Source: Sporopachydermia quercuum (taxonomy: Eukaryota > Ascomycota > Sporopachydermiomycetes > Sporopachydermiales > Sporopachydermiaceae). From it: a stretch of 64,000 bases of DNA. The notes beneath the pieces were generated by a model. It saw nothing but the letters and a program-made list of their open reading frames with translations. It was not told the origin of the DNA and searched no databases. The stretch lies in assembly GCA_001599295.1 (NCBI GenBank), contig BCGN01000005.1:62001-126000 (forward strand). Reading direction: 5' to 3'. Both the position numbers and the translations under genes were made by a program. Positions within the stretch are counted from its first letter, which is position 1. Each line of letters begins with the position of its first letter. Below are positions 30,468 through 41,578 of this stretch, one piece after another.

Positions 30468-31292
30468 TCAAAAGAACTTCATTATGCTATGATAATTGGC
30501 ATTTATTATTTTTTGTTTCTGTTGTTGAAACAATGCTTCCTTGTTCATGCCATCGGTGATAGTTGGTAGCATATAATCTTGTAAGTAATCCCAATCGTCT
30601 AATAACGAACTGTGAAAACTTCTTTTCCTGCGGTTAGTACTACTTCTAAGTATTTCGTTATTTACGCCTAACTCTCCCAATAGATCAATCACTTTTCTAA
30701 ACTGCTTCAATTCTACAGCTTTGCTCTCGCTTTTTCTTCGATATCCTATAAACAGAACACCAGATCTTGTTAATTGAAGTTCATTTGTAAGTTCATTTAA
30801 CTGTAGATCTAATCCGTCAATCTCATTACCAATAGTGTATTCGACTAGTCTTCTCCTAATATCTCTTTCGTCATCCATTGGAAATAAGAATTGTAGTTGC
30901 TCTTTATATTCATTAATGCTTAAATTTTCCAAATGCCTTATTGTTTCTTTCCATTCTTTGAACTTGTGAACAAGTTTGCTGATGTATCTTATTGTCTGCT
31001 GGGTAGACCACTCAATCTCTTCTTCTACCAGTATACCGTTTACTTCATTGTGCTGCTGCTCGATTGATAATGCTGCCTGAGATTTGCTTATTCTACTGAA
31101 AACTAGTTCTGCTTGTACTTTTTCTGCGGAGTGTCTTTTCAATTTGACCTTTCCGTGGTTTTTATTGCTTTCAGCTCTCGCGTTGTTGTTGTTGACATTA
31201 TCATGTATTGGAAGCCACTTTTGGGCTTTTGCAATGGAGATAGAGTCTTCTGATGCTGAAGGAGAGTAGTTGAAACCTTGCGACAAGTTCAT
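30468..31292 (-). CDS. Unrecognised 274-residue protein, mainly helical
   Basis: I do not recognise this protein. It starts MNLSQGFNYSPSASEDS, has a Lys/Asn-rich first third, and then amphipathic helical stretches rich in Glu, Leu and Gln (about 90-250), including RYISKLVHKFKEWKETIRHL and IDGLDLQLNELTNELQLTR, which could form coiled coil. There is no signal peptide or membrane segment. Composition and codon use look like those of neighbouring genes, so I think it is a real gene. It ends 290 bases from the permease in convergent orientation and nothing in the context indicates a function. Confidence 0.65.
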   Translation of the reverse strand: MNLSQGFNYSPSASEDSISIAKAQKWLPIHDNVNNNNARAESNKNHGKVKLKRHSAEKVQAELVFSRISKSQAALSIEQQHNEVNGILVEEEIEWSTQQTIRYISKLVHKFKEWKETIRHLENLSINEYKEQLQFLFPMDDERDIRRRLVEYTIGNEIDGLDLQLNELTNELQLTRSGVLFIGYRRKSESKAVELKQFRKVIDLLGELGVNNEILRSSTNRRKRSFHSSLLDDWDYLQDYMLPTITDGMNKEALFQQQKQKIINANYHSIMKFF

Positions 31293-32218
31293 ACTGACAG
31301 CTTTACTTTCTTTCGTGGCTTGCCTTCAAGACTGGTGACGCTGTTATTAGATTCTATAATTTTATTATTGTTCTGATATATAGTGTCCAATGGCTGTATT
31401 TATGTATGGTTAGAGATGACAGTTGAGTGATAGAGATTCAGTTCACTCATTTGATTTAATGGCTCTGCTCTCCTTACTAACCAATCAGATAAGTATCCTA
31501 ATCAGTTCGAAGTGCACATCTTCATATACATATAGCTTTATTGTTTCTTCAATATTATAACTACAATCAATCATTAGGAGGAAACGAAAATGCTAACAAA
31601 AACGCGTAGTTGCTTATCGCTCATGATAGTAATAATAGCGGAGAAGATTATTTGTAATGGGTAATTTTAAGTTTCTGGTGTAACTTGTATTATCACAAAT
31701 TAGTCTGGATGATTTTACAAATACATTACAACGATGTTGGCAAATCCGGTGTAATATAGTGATTTGCCTATCTATTGATGATGACTGATACTGGAAAATA
31801 ATATAATACAATACAGAATAGAATAGAAAAAGTGCTTTTGCTCTTTTTGTTCATAGCTATTGTTGAACAGATATACGCTTAGTTGCTTATTAATTGGTAT
31901 GTAATGTAAATTGGCTTCCAAGTACAAGCAATAAAATTAATAGTATCGTATGTATGAGAAAAATGAGATTGATAAAAACAACCAGTCGATATTATGGAGG
32001 AATAAAAAAAACATACTCAATAATGATACAAGATAATACCGACAGTAGGAATATCCCCGTTTAGTTTAAACCATAGATGTCAACAATTTAATTACTTTAG
32101 TTGATGGCTATATTCTATACAAAATTTGATATCAAAGAAAAGCATATGAAAACCACTATGTGATCAAAACACCACTAACACTATACAACCATANTACGAC
32201 TATATTCCAAGGGTTAGT
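31293..32218. other. Intergenic upstream of the unrecognised minus-strand gene
   Basis: The stretch holds the promoter of the 31292 gene and the 3' flank of the aldo-keto reductase gene, both on the minus strand. A plus-strand TACTAAC at 31473-31479 has no matching donor or open exon. I see nothing else. Confidence 0.5.
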
Positions 32219-33271
32219 TCAATACCATAAAGGTTTAGCAGCGTAAGATTCTTCAAGATACTTGATTTCCTCATCATCTAGCTTTATTTTCAAAGCTGCA
32301 ACAGCTTCATCGATTCTCTTTTCACTGCTCAAGCCTAAAATGGGACAATTGCCCTTGCTCAAACTCCAAGCAATGGCAATCATAGCCATAGAGCACTTAT
32401 GCTTTTGAGCTAATTCTTCAACTCTTTCAATAATTTTAGTATCAGCCTCGCTGAAGCCTTGTCCACCTTCAGCTGAACCTTGAAGAATCTTCACACGAGG
32501 GTCAGAACTAGCTCTTACGGATTCAGCTTGTTTGGACAAAGGCCTTGTAAGAACACCTCTCGCCAGAGGGGACCAAGGAATAAGACCAACACCTGTCTCT
32601 TTACAGTAAGGATGCATTTCCCTTTCTTCTTCCCTATACAGTAAATTATGAAAGTCTTGCATAGAAACAAATTTTTGTAGTCCTAGTTTTTCAGCGGCTG
32701 ATTGATACATGGCAAACTCGTAAGCTTTCATAGATGAGGCACCAATATATCTTACTAACCCTTCAGTTATCAAGTCATTCAAAGCTCTCATTGTTTCTTC
32801 CTTCGGAGTAGAAATATCACACCTATGTATTTGATATAAGTCTATGTAAGTTCCAAGTCTCTCCACAGATTTCTTACAACCATCAATTATATGTGCTCTT
32901 GATAAGCCACCTTGATTCAATAAATCATAGTTATCAGCTTCGATATTTTGATACGGATGTTTTGCAGTTCTGAATGAAAAATCAGTGGTATCAACAGTAA
33001 AGTAGACTTTAGAGAAGATGACAATCTTTGATCTATCAATGTTATACNTCTCAATGAACTTTCTCAATAAAATCTCAGAATATCCATTGCTGTACATATC
33101 AGCAGTGTCATATGTTCTCATTCCAACATCATATGCTTTCTTCAAAAGCTTTAGAACCTCATCTTCATCCTCAATAACCCAATCTGCCCATGATTTCTTG
33201 CCATAGGACATACATCCAACAATCAGTTTAGATATTCTTAATCCTGAACTACCTAAATTACTAAACTCCAT
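32219..33271 (-). CDS. Aldo-keto reductase (YPL088W-like)
   Basis: This is an NADPH-dependent (beta/alpha)8-barrel aldo-keto reductase of 350 residues. The catalytic tetrad is visible: Asp55 and Tyr60 in YDTADMYSNGYSE, Lys88 in IFSKVYF and His149 in LYQIHRCD. The nucleotide-binding C-terminal region includes IPWSPLARGVL and AIAWSLSKGNCPILGLSS. Closest in memory is S. cerevisiae YPL088W, a putative aryl-alcohol dehydrogenase; the substrate is not known. One codon near 75 contains an N. A TTACTAA element lies 350 bases upstream and would suit Yap1 control. Confidence 0.9.
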   Translation of the reverse strand: MEFSNLGSSGLRISKLIVGCMSYGKKSWADWVIEDEDEVLKLLKKAYDVGMRTYDTADMYSNGYSEILLRKFIEXYNIDRSKIVIFSKVYFTVDTTDFSFRTAKHPYQNIEADNYDLLNQGGLSRAHIIDGCKKSVERLGTYIDLYQIHRCDISTPKEETMRALNDLITEGLVRYIGASSMKAYEFAMYQSAAEKLGLQKFVSMQDFHNLLYREEEREMHPYCKETGVGLIPWSPLARGVLTRPLSKQAESVRASSDPRVKILQGSAEGGQGFSEADTKIIERVEELAQKHKCSMAMIAIAWSLSKGNCPILGLSSEKRIDEAVAALKIKLDDEEIKYLEESYAAKPLWY

Positions 33272-34326
33272 TTTGTCTGTTTGTGTTTACCCTCAAATTA
33301 ATAAACCATACAATTGGAAAACACGATAACCTTTCTCCTAGAAGTTTTAAAGATAAATTGACGGATTACTTGTATTTCATAATATTCACTAAGATTCAGC
33401 AAAAAGAAAAGAAAGCTGGACTCTTCTTCATATAGAAAGAAAGGGGAGTGCCTTGAAGGAGATAGTGGAGATAGTGCAAATGGTGAAAGTAAAGTCAATT
33501 GTGATTCATAGAAAGGCTAAAAGGATGGCTTACCAGTGATATAATCTACAGTTGACTCATACACTTGTTAATTAAAGCAAGCGTAACCATTTAAACGAAA
33601 TCACCCTATATTTAATCTCATTACTAATCCTCCAAATAAATCACCATGTTATAATCCAGCTTCTTATGTCTATATGTCCCAATCGATACATTGTCGTGAG
33701 ATGAAAGATTGTCTCCTGTCATAAAAGGACATATCCAAGATAAGCAGCGTGACAGAAGAAACTGTTGAATCCCAAGAAAAAAGTATGAAATTTATGAATT
33801 TATAGTAATTTTTCTCTTCTCTCCTTCTTTATTAATGTATATAAATAATAAATACACCTAATACATTTAATATTGATCTCGCGAATTTCAATTTCTATTT
33901 GCAATCAACAAAGAATCAGCATGGTTTTGTCATTTATATTGTTCCCATATCTATTGATACTTAAGGGTAGAATGTGATGATTACTACTGATTAACAAGGG
34001 AATTCAATCAGAGAATTGCTCTATAGATTCTGNTACGAATGGTGAAATATGAATCACCATACAATGTGCTTAGATGCGACTGGACTAAGTAGAAAAAGGA
34101 GAATATATTAAGATACATTTGAAATAATGATACACAATAAATACACTAAAAACGAAAGAAAAAAAGATTACAGAGAACTAGTTAATAATGATGATGAAAC
34201 AAAGTCAAATGAGTACAGCCTGGTATAAATGAACTTTCAACAAACAATTTCATAAGTAATGAGCTTCAAATATTGAAGTAAGAAATGAATCATTAAGAGA
34301 AGATGACATTTGCATTTAGTATTGCT
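33272..34326. other. Intergenic: promoter of the aldo-keto reductase gene
   Basis: AT-rich spacer of 1.05 kb between two minus-strand genes. It contains the Yap1-type element listed separately and a short tract with TATATAAATAAT near 33838-33849. No other gene or RNA is apparent. Confidence 0.5.
33621..33627. promoter_or_regulatory. Yap1-type response element TTACTAA
   Basis: TTACTAA is the core site of AP-1-like factors such as Yap1. It lies 350 bases upstream of an aldo-keto reductase, a class of gene often induced by oxidative stress. The match is short; regulation is inferred. The same letters also resemble an intron branch site, but no exon surrounds it. Confidence 0.3.
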
Positions 34327-35421
34327 TTAATCCATTGGAATATTCTCCAATAACCAAGAAATACTTCTTTCACCAAATGCTCCACCTTCCATATCATATT
34401 TCCTATGTTCATGCAATCTAGCAATAGCATCTTGCATGGATGTACCATTGGCAAGAGCTCTTTCCATATATTCATAAAACTTCCTCCTTCTGGAAAACTT
34501 CTTGCTGACAGCAGTACCTGATCCGCCCCTCCAAGCACTTTTATACTTAGCTTCTAATTCTTTTAAAGGTGGCTTGTCAATCAATCCTACAGCGTATTCA
34601 AGCCACATTGTTTCTAACGAAGTAGATGGCGTCATTTCATACATAGCACTGGACTTAGACCGTTTTCTTTTCCTTGGTGTCTCATCAGACGACGTGAATG
34701 AATCATTTTGTCCACTAATAGTAGGATCATAGTTCATCAATAGATTAGAATCACTAGTATCCGTTAAAGAAGAGACATTCCTCCTTCTGGATGAAGCACG
34801 ATCACTATTACTACCATCTAAAGTCATAGAGTCATGAGGTGAGTTAACAGCGATTCCGGTGCCAGTTGCATTCACTAAAGATAAAACTTGTTGATTTGAT
34901 GTCATATCTTGTGCATTTTGAGCATCAGGATTTCCTCCACCAACGGTTGTGCTTGCACTTGCAACGTTAGCTCCTGTTCTAGAGCTAATGGAAGAGCCAA
35001 TAGATGATCCATTAGCACCTGTAGATTCAGCACTAACTAAAGATGACAGAAAATTTGAGTATGGCATGGAACCATTGGATTTCATGAGTTCATTGCGAAT
35101 ATGTAATAAAAGGGAGTCTGAATCATTGACTATTGAATTTGCTAGCTTCACTTTTTCTTTATTTAGATCATTAACTTTTCTTAATGCTGCTTGCTCATTG
35201 AGTAAATGTTGTTTCAACATATTTCGCTCTTGTCCTAACGACGCAAACAGTATTTCAATATACTGCAGGTTAAATCTATATAGTCTCTCCATTCTTTCCA
35301 TTTCACTTTTGAAGTCTTTTGACAAATCCTGTAACATTTGGCCGAGCTGGTCAATTTTGTGCTCAGTCTCCCGAACACTTCTGCTAAGATCAGACATCGT
35401 TGATGTTCCTAGATTAGACAT
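34327..35421 (-). CDS. Transcription factor with C-terminal GCR1_C domain (Hot1/Msn1/Gcr1-like)
   Basis: The 364-residue protein starts with a heptad-rich coiled coil (about 10-105, ETEHKIDQLGQMLQDLSKDF and on), which likely dimerises. A Ser/Thr/Asn-rich linker (about 115-270) includes the basic patch PRKRKRSKS, a probable nuclear signal. The C-terminus (about 285-345) is the GCR1_C DNA-binding domain: LETMWLEYAVGLIDKPPLKE, the segment YKSAWR and FSRRRKFYEYMERAL. In S. cerevisiae this domain occurs in Gcr1, Hot1 and Msn1, activators of glycolytic, osmotic-stress and invasive-growth genes; I cannot assign it to one of them. Either of two Met codons (35421, 35397) could be the start. It is divergent from RPL3. 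Confidence 0.85.
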   Translation of the reverse strand: MSNLGTSTMSDLSRSVRETEHKIDQLGQMLQDLSKDFKSEMERMERLYRFNLQYIEILFASLGQERNMLKQHLLNEQAALRKVNDLNKEKVKLANSIVNDSDSLLLHIRNELMKSNGSMPYSNFLSSLVSAESTGANGSSIGSSISSRTGANVASASTTVGGGNPDAQNAQDMTSNQQVLSLVNATGTGIAVNSPHDSMTLDGSNSDRASSRRRNVSSLTDTSDSNLLMNYDPTISGQNDSFTSSDETPRKRKRSKSSAMYEMTPSTSLETMWLEYAVGLIDKPPLKELEAKYKSAWRGGSGTAVSKKFSRRRKFYEYMERALANGTSMQDAIARLHEHRKYDMEGGAFGERSISWLLENIPMD

Positions 35422-36576
35422 TAACTAGCTCTCTTCAAAACAATGATTTCAACAAACAGAAAAATAGCTTTCCGATAGAATTATTAATTTCTTTTGATCT
35501 TCTCAAATATCTAGATCAATTGAAATATATTTTATGATAAGGCAACAGATCAGTTGAATAAATGTAAACAAACCTCGCGTCTCGCCGTGTGATTTCAGAA
35601 CCTGAGTTTAGAACTCCGCAAGACTAAAACTTGACTTAGAAACGAGGGGGTACCTGAAGACTGATATGAATGTGTACACAGACTTATAGTAAGGAAAAAC
35701 CAATGCGCTGTTAAATGGCAATGCAGAGAGGGTAGATTTTGATCACCAACTATTCGCTCTAGAGTAATGAAGGCAAAACAGATTAAGAAATTCGATTAGC
35801 TTGATTTTAATATTTGTTTCAATGATAATTGAAGACGTCGATTGCTGAATTAGTAGAAGAACTCAGATATTTGTCAGGCAGGACTTTTGGTTGATATTGT
35901 ATGAATCCCTGACAATCCAATGTACTGACAACAAATTTCTGTCCTGGTTGTAAAGAAGGACAAATCAGCTAAACAAACGAGACAGGTGACAACTGACGAA
36001 GTGTAATGTGGCTGATATACAAGAGGACTAAAACTTGATATTGAGTAGGGTTGATTATAGAGCTTATTGATATAACACAGCGTATCAGTTTTGTGGGACC
36101 TGATATAAAGGAGTAAAGGGAGAAACATTGTGATGGGGGATAGATAGGTGTTGNCAACAACAGTTCTCTATTGTCCAGTCAGAGTACGATACGAAACTCT
36201 TGTCACGACATGTGTCTGTGTCACGTGAGAATACTTTCTGATTAGATAATACAAATAAACCAAGTTCCGATGAACCACTTTCCTAATCTGGAGTAAATTA
36301 AGTCAGTAGGTAATATACTCATACAGTTACAAATTGAAGCGTAAATATCAGAACATAGACTCTCAATAACGCTATTAAACTTGGTAGGGTGAAATTTGAC
36401 TTTGAGCAGGAGAATCCATACTCAAAGTTTTCTTCCTCTATATTCCTTCTACAGCTTCAAATATACTACTTCTTTCTCTTGCTCTCTTGTTACAAAAATT
36501 TAATTTGTTNTATTTACCTCAAAAATATTTGACTGTTCATAAACAATAACTTTTTCAGCAAGTTAAATAGTCAACA
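35422..36576. other. Divergent promoter region: GCR1_C factor / RPL3
   Basis: The right end is a pyrimidine-rich leader (about 36428-36520) typical of ribosomal-protein genes. A CACGTG palindrome is listed separately. Open frames in this spacer are not protein-like. Confidence 0.55.
36221..36228. promoter_or_regulatory. Perfect Cbf1-type palindrome TCACGTGA upstream of RPL3
   Basis: TCACGTGA lies about 350 bases before the RPL3 start. Cbf1, often with Tbf1, marks ribosomal-protein promoters in many non-Saccharomyces yeasts, where Rap1 has not taken over. Binding is inferred from the motif alone. Confidence 0.4.
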
Positions 36577-37746
36577 ATGTCTCACAGAAAGTTTGAAGCC
36601 CCCAGACACGGTTCCCTTGGGTTCACTCCTAAGAAGAGAGCCGCTAAGAACAGAGGAAGAGTTAAGTCATTCCCTAAGGATGACAAGTCCAAGCCTACTG
36701 CTTTGACCGCTTTCCTCGGTTACAAGGCTGGTATGACCACCATTGTCAGAGATTTAGACAGACCCGGTTCCAAGATGCACAAGCGTGAAGTTGTCGAAGC
36801 CGTCACCGTTGTCGACACTCCTCCTTTAGTTATTGTTGGTGTTGTTGGTTACGTCGAAACCCCAAGAGGTTTGAGATCTTTGACCACTGTCTGGGCTGAA
36901 CATCTTTCCGACGAAGTCAAGAGAAGATTCTATAAGAACTGGTACAAGTCTAAGAAGAAGGCTTTCACCAAGTACGCTGGTAAGTATGCCAACGATGCTG
37001 AATCTGTCACCAGAGAATTGGAGAGAATCAAGAAGTACTGCTCTGTTGTCAGAGTCTTGGCTCACACTCAAATCAGAAAGACTCCTTTGTCCCAAAAGAA
37101 GGCTCATCTTGCTGAAATCCAAATTAACGGTGGTTCCGTTGCTGACAAGGTTGAATGGGCCAAGGAACACTTTGAAAAGACCGTCTCTGTTGACGCTGTC
37201 TTTGAAAAGGATGAAATGATTGACGTTATTGCCGTAACCAAGGGTCACGGTTACGAAGGTGTAACCCACAGATGGGGAACCAAGAAGCTTCCTAGAAAGA
37301 CCCACAGAGGTTTAAGAAAGGTTGCCTGTATTGGTGCTTGGCATCCGTCCCACGTCCAAACCTCCGTTGCCAGAGCTGGTCAAAACGGTTACCACCACAG
37401 AACTTCCATCAACCACAAGGTCTACAGAGTTGGCAAGGGTGATGATGAATCTAATGGTGCTACTGAATTCGACAGAACCAAGAAGACTGTTACTCCTATG
37501 GGTGGTTTCGTTAGATATGGTGAGATCAAGAATGATTTCCTTATCCTTAAGGGTTCTACCCCTGGTGTCAAGAAGAGAATTATCACCTTGAGAAAGTCTC
37601 TTTACACTGATACCTCCAGAAGAGCTCTTGAAAAGGTCGAACTCAAGTGGATCGACACTGCTTCTAAATTCGGTAAGGGTAGATTCCAAACCCCTGCTGA
37701 AAAGCATGCCTTTATGGGTACCCTCAAGAAGGATCTTGAAGCTTAA
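36577..37746 (+). CDS. RPL3: 60S ribosomal protein uL3 (L3)
   Basis: uL3 is an essential large-subunit protein whose extension reaches the peptidyl-transferase centre. The 389-residue sequence is close to full identity with other yeast L3 proteins over [20 protein letters not shown] at the start and through [19 protein letters not shown], which carries the modified histidine region. Codon use is strongly biased (GGT, AAG, GTC, CCT), unlike neighbouring genes and typical of highly expressed genes. There is no intron in the coding region. Long antisense open frames across this gene are by-products of the biased codons. Confidence 0.98.
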   Translation: MSHRKFEAPRHGSLGFTPKKRAAKNRGRVKSFPKDDKSKPTALTAFLGYKAGMTTIVRDLDRPGSKMHKREVVEAVTVVDTPPLVIVGVVGYVETPRGLRSLTTVWAEHLSDEVKRRFYKNWYKSKKKAFTKYAGKYANDAESVTRELERIKKYCSVVRVLAHTQIRKTPLSQKKAHLAEIQINGGSVADKVEWAKEHFEKTVSVDAVFEKDEMIDVIAVTKGHGYEGVTHRWGTKKLPRKTHRGLRKVACIGAWHPSHVQTSVARAGQNGYHHRTSINHKVYRVGKGDDESNGATEFDRTKKTVTPMGGFVRYGEIKNDFLILKGSTPGVKKRIITLRKSLYTDTSRRALEKVELKWIDTASKFGKGRFQTPAEKHAFMGTLKKDLEA

Positions 37747-38451
37747 ATGTCCTACATTTATCCTAAAATTTCTATCAAATATGTTCAAAACTTATATAAT
37801 AATATAAATCTTGTTAAGGGTGTTTTCATACTTTAATTTCTACTGTAATTGAATTTGTTTATTCCAATTGTTTTTTCTAGCCGTAGATCTTTCCATGATT
37901 CTGGTCCAATTTTTTCTTTCTTGAAATTCAACACTTCTGAACTTTCTCCAGTCATATGAAGACAGTCTCATAATAGGTACTACTGTCCGAGCAATACGCA
38001 TCTCTCATGCGGGATTTCTCCCTTACACATAAGTATTGCATCTATTCTGTATCAGTCTTAGACTGTAATTATGCTTCATTGATTACTATCACTGCCAGTT
38101 CATTGCTATTTGCTATTCGATATGCAATAAACCAATATAATATTTCTAAAGTTTGTGTATCCAAGAAATAATCCTGAAAGGAGTTCCAATAGAGTGAAAA
38201 AGATAATCCTTTGCAAAAGGATTGTCCGTTGTTCCTCCAATATCAAGCTTACTCCTAGCTCAGAAACAACGCCCTTCCTAACCCTTCGAGTGCTCATGAG
38301 CAGAACAGGGAACGCACAGCTGACTGAACATCCTAGCTCACAGCTCTACTTTTTATGCAGTTTGAAAAGTAACCAATCAGCCTGCATTGGGACGAAAAAT
38401 ATTTTCTCCTTCACATACATCATCAGTTTAAGTGGGCATACGTAATCCAAG
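37747..38451. other. Intergenic RPL3 3' flank / SPT2 promoter
   Basis: AT-rich sequence with TATATAATAATATAAA near 37793-37808, a likely 3'-end efficiency region for RPL3. The rest is the SPT2 promoter. The open frame across 38155-38445 is not protein-like. Confidence 0.5.
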
Positions 38452-39899
38452 ATGAGCTTTTCTTCCATTCTGTCACAAATCACTAAGAAGCCCATGGTCA
38501 TTGACAATAGGCAGATCAGCAGAAGATCCAACGGATCCATAGCGTCAGGTTCTGTCAGACAAGCAAATGGTAAAAATGGCAACAGTGAACAAACTTCAAG
38601 TGCTGGAGCTGCCAGGCAAGACGATTATATTCCCCTTGGTATGACAGAGGAAGAAAGGAGAGAACAGCTCGAAAGAGTACGCCGTTTGAAAGAAGAAAGA
38701 TCGAGGGAACGAGAAAAAGAGCTAGATAANAAGAAAAAACAGAAAGTTGCGTCGAAAGCAAGTACACCTGGTTCCGCAGGAAGTAAAAAGAAATCATCGA
38801 CAAGCTCAAACGGCAGCTCTAAAACAACCATAAATACATCTAGAGTCAAAGCCGCAGGAAGTAATGTTAGTCGGAACAGATCAGCCAACGACCTACGTTC
38901 TGTTGGCACTAATAGCACTACAACCGCAACCAGTAAACCGAAGGTAAGTTTTGACTCTTTTTTATCGATTGGTATTTTTAATCTATATTAAATTGCACCT
39001 TAATACCTTATTATCTCACTAATCTATTGTCTCCTACTAACCTTTACCAACAGCTCAAATTCAGCGATCTTATGAAACAGGCAGAACAAATTTCAGGAGA
39101 TCACCTTAAAATGCAAATCAAACTGAAAGACAAAACGACTGCCAATAGGAGCCCTGAGCCAGCAAAAAGAAGCTATAGCTATAACAGAAGATCACCAGAT
39201 ACCTCTGGGTCATTGAGAGCATCAGGAAATCCATCTAACAGTAGATCACTATCCACCCCGATCACAAGAAAACGACTAAATGACTCTACAAAGCTTCCAC
39301 CAATACAGCGTGATCGAAAAGCGAGCTCTGGGGCTATTGGTTCTGGATCTTCTGTTGCTCCTCTACCTCCTCTACCTCCAGGACCATCTACATCGTTTAC
39401 TAAACCTGATCCAAAGCTATTGAGTAAACTACGAAGTAAAAACCCAAATTTTGAGGACAAATATCGTGCTGATTATGGGCCAAAGACTGATACGAGATCT
39501 CGTTATAATAGCAGCGGTACTTCCAGTAGTAAGACGGGCTGGTCTAAAGCTGGTACCNGTGATGGTGTTAGAGGTAGAAGCAGCAATAGGAGAGACCGCT
39601 ATGATGATGATTATGCATCTGACGATTCGTTTATTGTTGATGATGACGAAGGAGAGATCCAAGAACCTGTTGATTATGACCGTGATGAGATTTGGGCTAT
39701 GTTTAATAGAGGCAAGAAAAGAACAGATCTAGAGTTTAATGACGATGATGATACTGATGATATGGAAGCCACAGGGACAGAGATTTTGATGGAGGAAAGA
39801 AGAAGTGCATTGACAGGTAAGCGGGAAGATAAGGACGAGGAATTAAATGAGAAGCAACGAATGATGGAGAAAATGAAACGGAAGAAGAAAAGATACTAG
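38452..39899 (+). CDS. SPT2: Histone H3-H4 chaperone / chromatin protein Spt2, one intron
   Basis: Spt2 binds H3-H4 tetramers and acts with transcription elongation. Exons are 38452-38943 and 39054-39899; the intron (110 bases) has donor GTAAGT, branch TACTAAC at 39035-39041 and acceptor ACAG. The product is 445 residues. It is charged and disordered, with a Lys/Glu coiled stretch near 70-105, a conserved short block just after the splice (LKFSDLMKQAEQI) and the C-terminal Spt2 histone-binding domain: FIVDDDEGEIQEPVDYDRDE then IWAMFNRGKKR, with a basic end RKKKRY. Two codons contain N. The S. cerevisiae gene (YER161C) has no intron. Confidence 0.9.
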
Positions 39900-40849
39900 G
39901 ATTAAGGAGTACTATTTGTATTTGTCTTACCTAGTAATAATTTTGTCGTTGATGATGATAGCTCTGCTGGTATGTGTGGAAGAACAGCCATGTCGTCAGT
40001 TGATGTTACGTGTTTTTGGTAATGAAGTCTTAATGAGAGAAGCAGGTAAATAGTTAAAATTGCATCCATTGAATAATATTGTTATATTATAGTAATAAGA
40101 TTGACTGTAGCATCTAATTCAGTACATGTGGTATTTAGCTATGATACGAAGCTTGCAATAGTAAATGGGTCTTTAAAGTATTCATATTATCTAAGGACTG
40201 CCTTGAAAAAACTGTCTTAGGATTGCTACTCAAATAATGAGCATTCAGGGTAATTATACCACAAGTAAGATTTGCCACATGTGAGTGAGTATTCATTTTT
40301 CACCATTGGATTTGTTACTTCCTGCCGGATTTTCATATCTTAAAGGACTAAGATTAGGAAAAGAACTAGGTTTTCAAAAAGAGTATAGAAATATGACATA
40401 AAGTGTTCAGTGAACAATCCAACTTATTCACGAAAACATCTCATTGCTTGTAAGTTAGAATGACTAAAATATGTAAGTCATATGGAAGTCCTATGGGTTG
40501 TAGTTAACGCACAGAAAAATAATACGGCAATTGCTTGAATNAGTCTGTTGATATTATAATTCTACTTTCTAGATAGCTATTATGCAATATCNATCCGACT
40601 AATGATACCCATTTCAACTATCAGACTGAATACATAATAGCTTGGTACTGGATTGTAGTAGCACTAATAGCAAAAGAATGTGTGAATTAAATCAGTCCTT
40701 TTCAAACCGAAAAAAGGGCGTGTAATGATGATTTTCGTCCCCAATGTCCAATTAATTAACAATTCACATTGAAAACAGTACTAGATGTTCCTTACCATCA
40801 ATTGTATTTCAATCCTTACTAGCCGGAATTTTTATTATTCTCATCCTAT
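39900..40849. other. Convergent intergenic region SPT2 / IES4-like
   Basis: Two 3' ends face across 0.95 kb of AT-rich DNA. I see no gene, repeat or RNA signature. Confidence 0.55.
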
Positions 40850-41578
40850 TTATTTTGGCTCCGACTTCACATCAACGTCTGCTGAGCTACCTTTATCCTT
40901 TTCTGTTGAAGTGTCAGTAGCTTTGGTTCCCTTAGACTCCACAGTCTTCTTCTCGTCGTTCTTCCCTTTTTCTTTACTGGTTTTTTTCTTTTCCTCGGCT
41001 TCTGTCTCTTTTTTCTTTTTTGCTTCTTCTTCTCGTTTCAGTCTTTCCTCTTCTTCCGCAGGCCATAATTCTCCTGCCCACGTATTGACAGAGAAAACAT
41101 GACTAGTGAAGCTCTTTATTTCTATAGGCTTTTTGACCCACCGTCTACATGGCTTGCCGCTAGTGTCAAGGGCTTTCAGTGCTGCGCTGGGGCCCTGTGC
41201 GAGAACACGTGACGTACTACTGGGTCCCCCTCCAGAGTTCAGACTTTTTGGTGCGGGAGATGAAGGCCTTGGTGATATTGGAGTCGATGAATCACCAGGC
41301 GCTAGAGGTTTCTTTCTTCTGAAATTTGGATTCCCTCTAGGCCGCTTAACTGGTGCCGATGAAGCTGTTGTGNTAATTGTTGGAGTAGTATTTGCTGATC
41401 TAGATGGGATGTCCAATGTACTGTGTTCGCGTTTTATAGGGCTTGAGGTAGGAATTGGAGACGAGGGAATGGAAGAAGTATCAATTCCAGAGTCAGAATT
41501 AATATTTTCATCGTTATACAACTCGGTTATTCGAGGTTCTTTCCTCGTTTTTGGTAGTTGACGTTTTGTTTCCGCCAT
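40850..41578 (-). CDS. IES4: Probable INO80 complex subunit Ies4
   Basis: Ies4 is a small subunit of the INO80 chromatin remodeller and a target of checkpoint kinases. The 242-residue protein is mostly disordered. Its one conserved block is GKPCRRWVKKPIEIKSFTSH then VFSVNTWAGELW (about 142-175), which resembles the core of Ies4 (KxIEIKSFSGYKV followed by an aromatic-rich segment). A Pro/Ser-rich N-terminus contains several Ser-Pro sites, and the C-terminal 65 residues are a Glu/Lys-rich charged helix. It is about twice the size of S. cerevisiae Ies4 (116 residues). Assignment rests on the short block, so it is less certain than most here. Confidence 0.6.
   Translation of the reverse strand: MAETKRQLPKTRKEPRITELYNDENINSDSGIDTSSIPSSPIPTSSPIKREHSTLDIPSRSANTTPTIXTTASSAPVKRPRGNPNFRRKKPLAPGDSSTPISPRPSSPAPKSLNSGGGPSSTSRVLAQGPSAALKALDTSGKPCRRWVKKPIEIKSFTSHVFSVNTWAGELWPAEEEERLKREEEAKKKKETEAEEKKKTSKEKGKNDEKKTVESKGTKATDTSTEKDKGSSADVDVKSEPK

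Noticed and set aside
37312-37788. 158-codon antisense frame over RPL3 (also 36826-37305)
   Set aside because: Strong codon bias in RPL3 removes stops on the opposite strand; the antisense product has no protein-like features.
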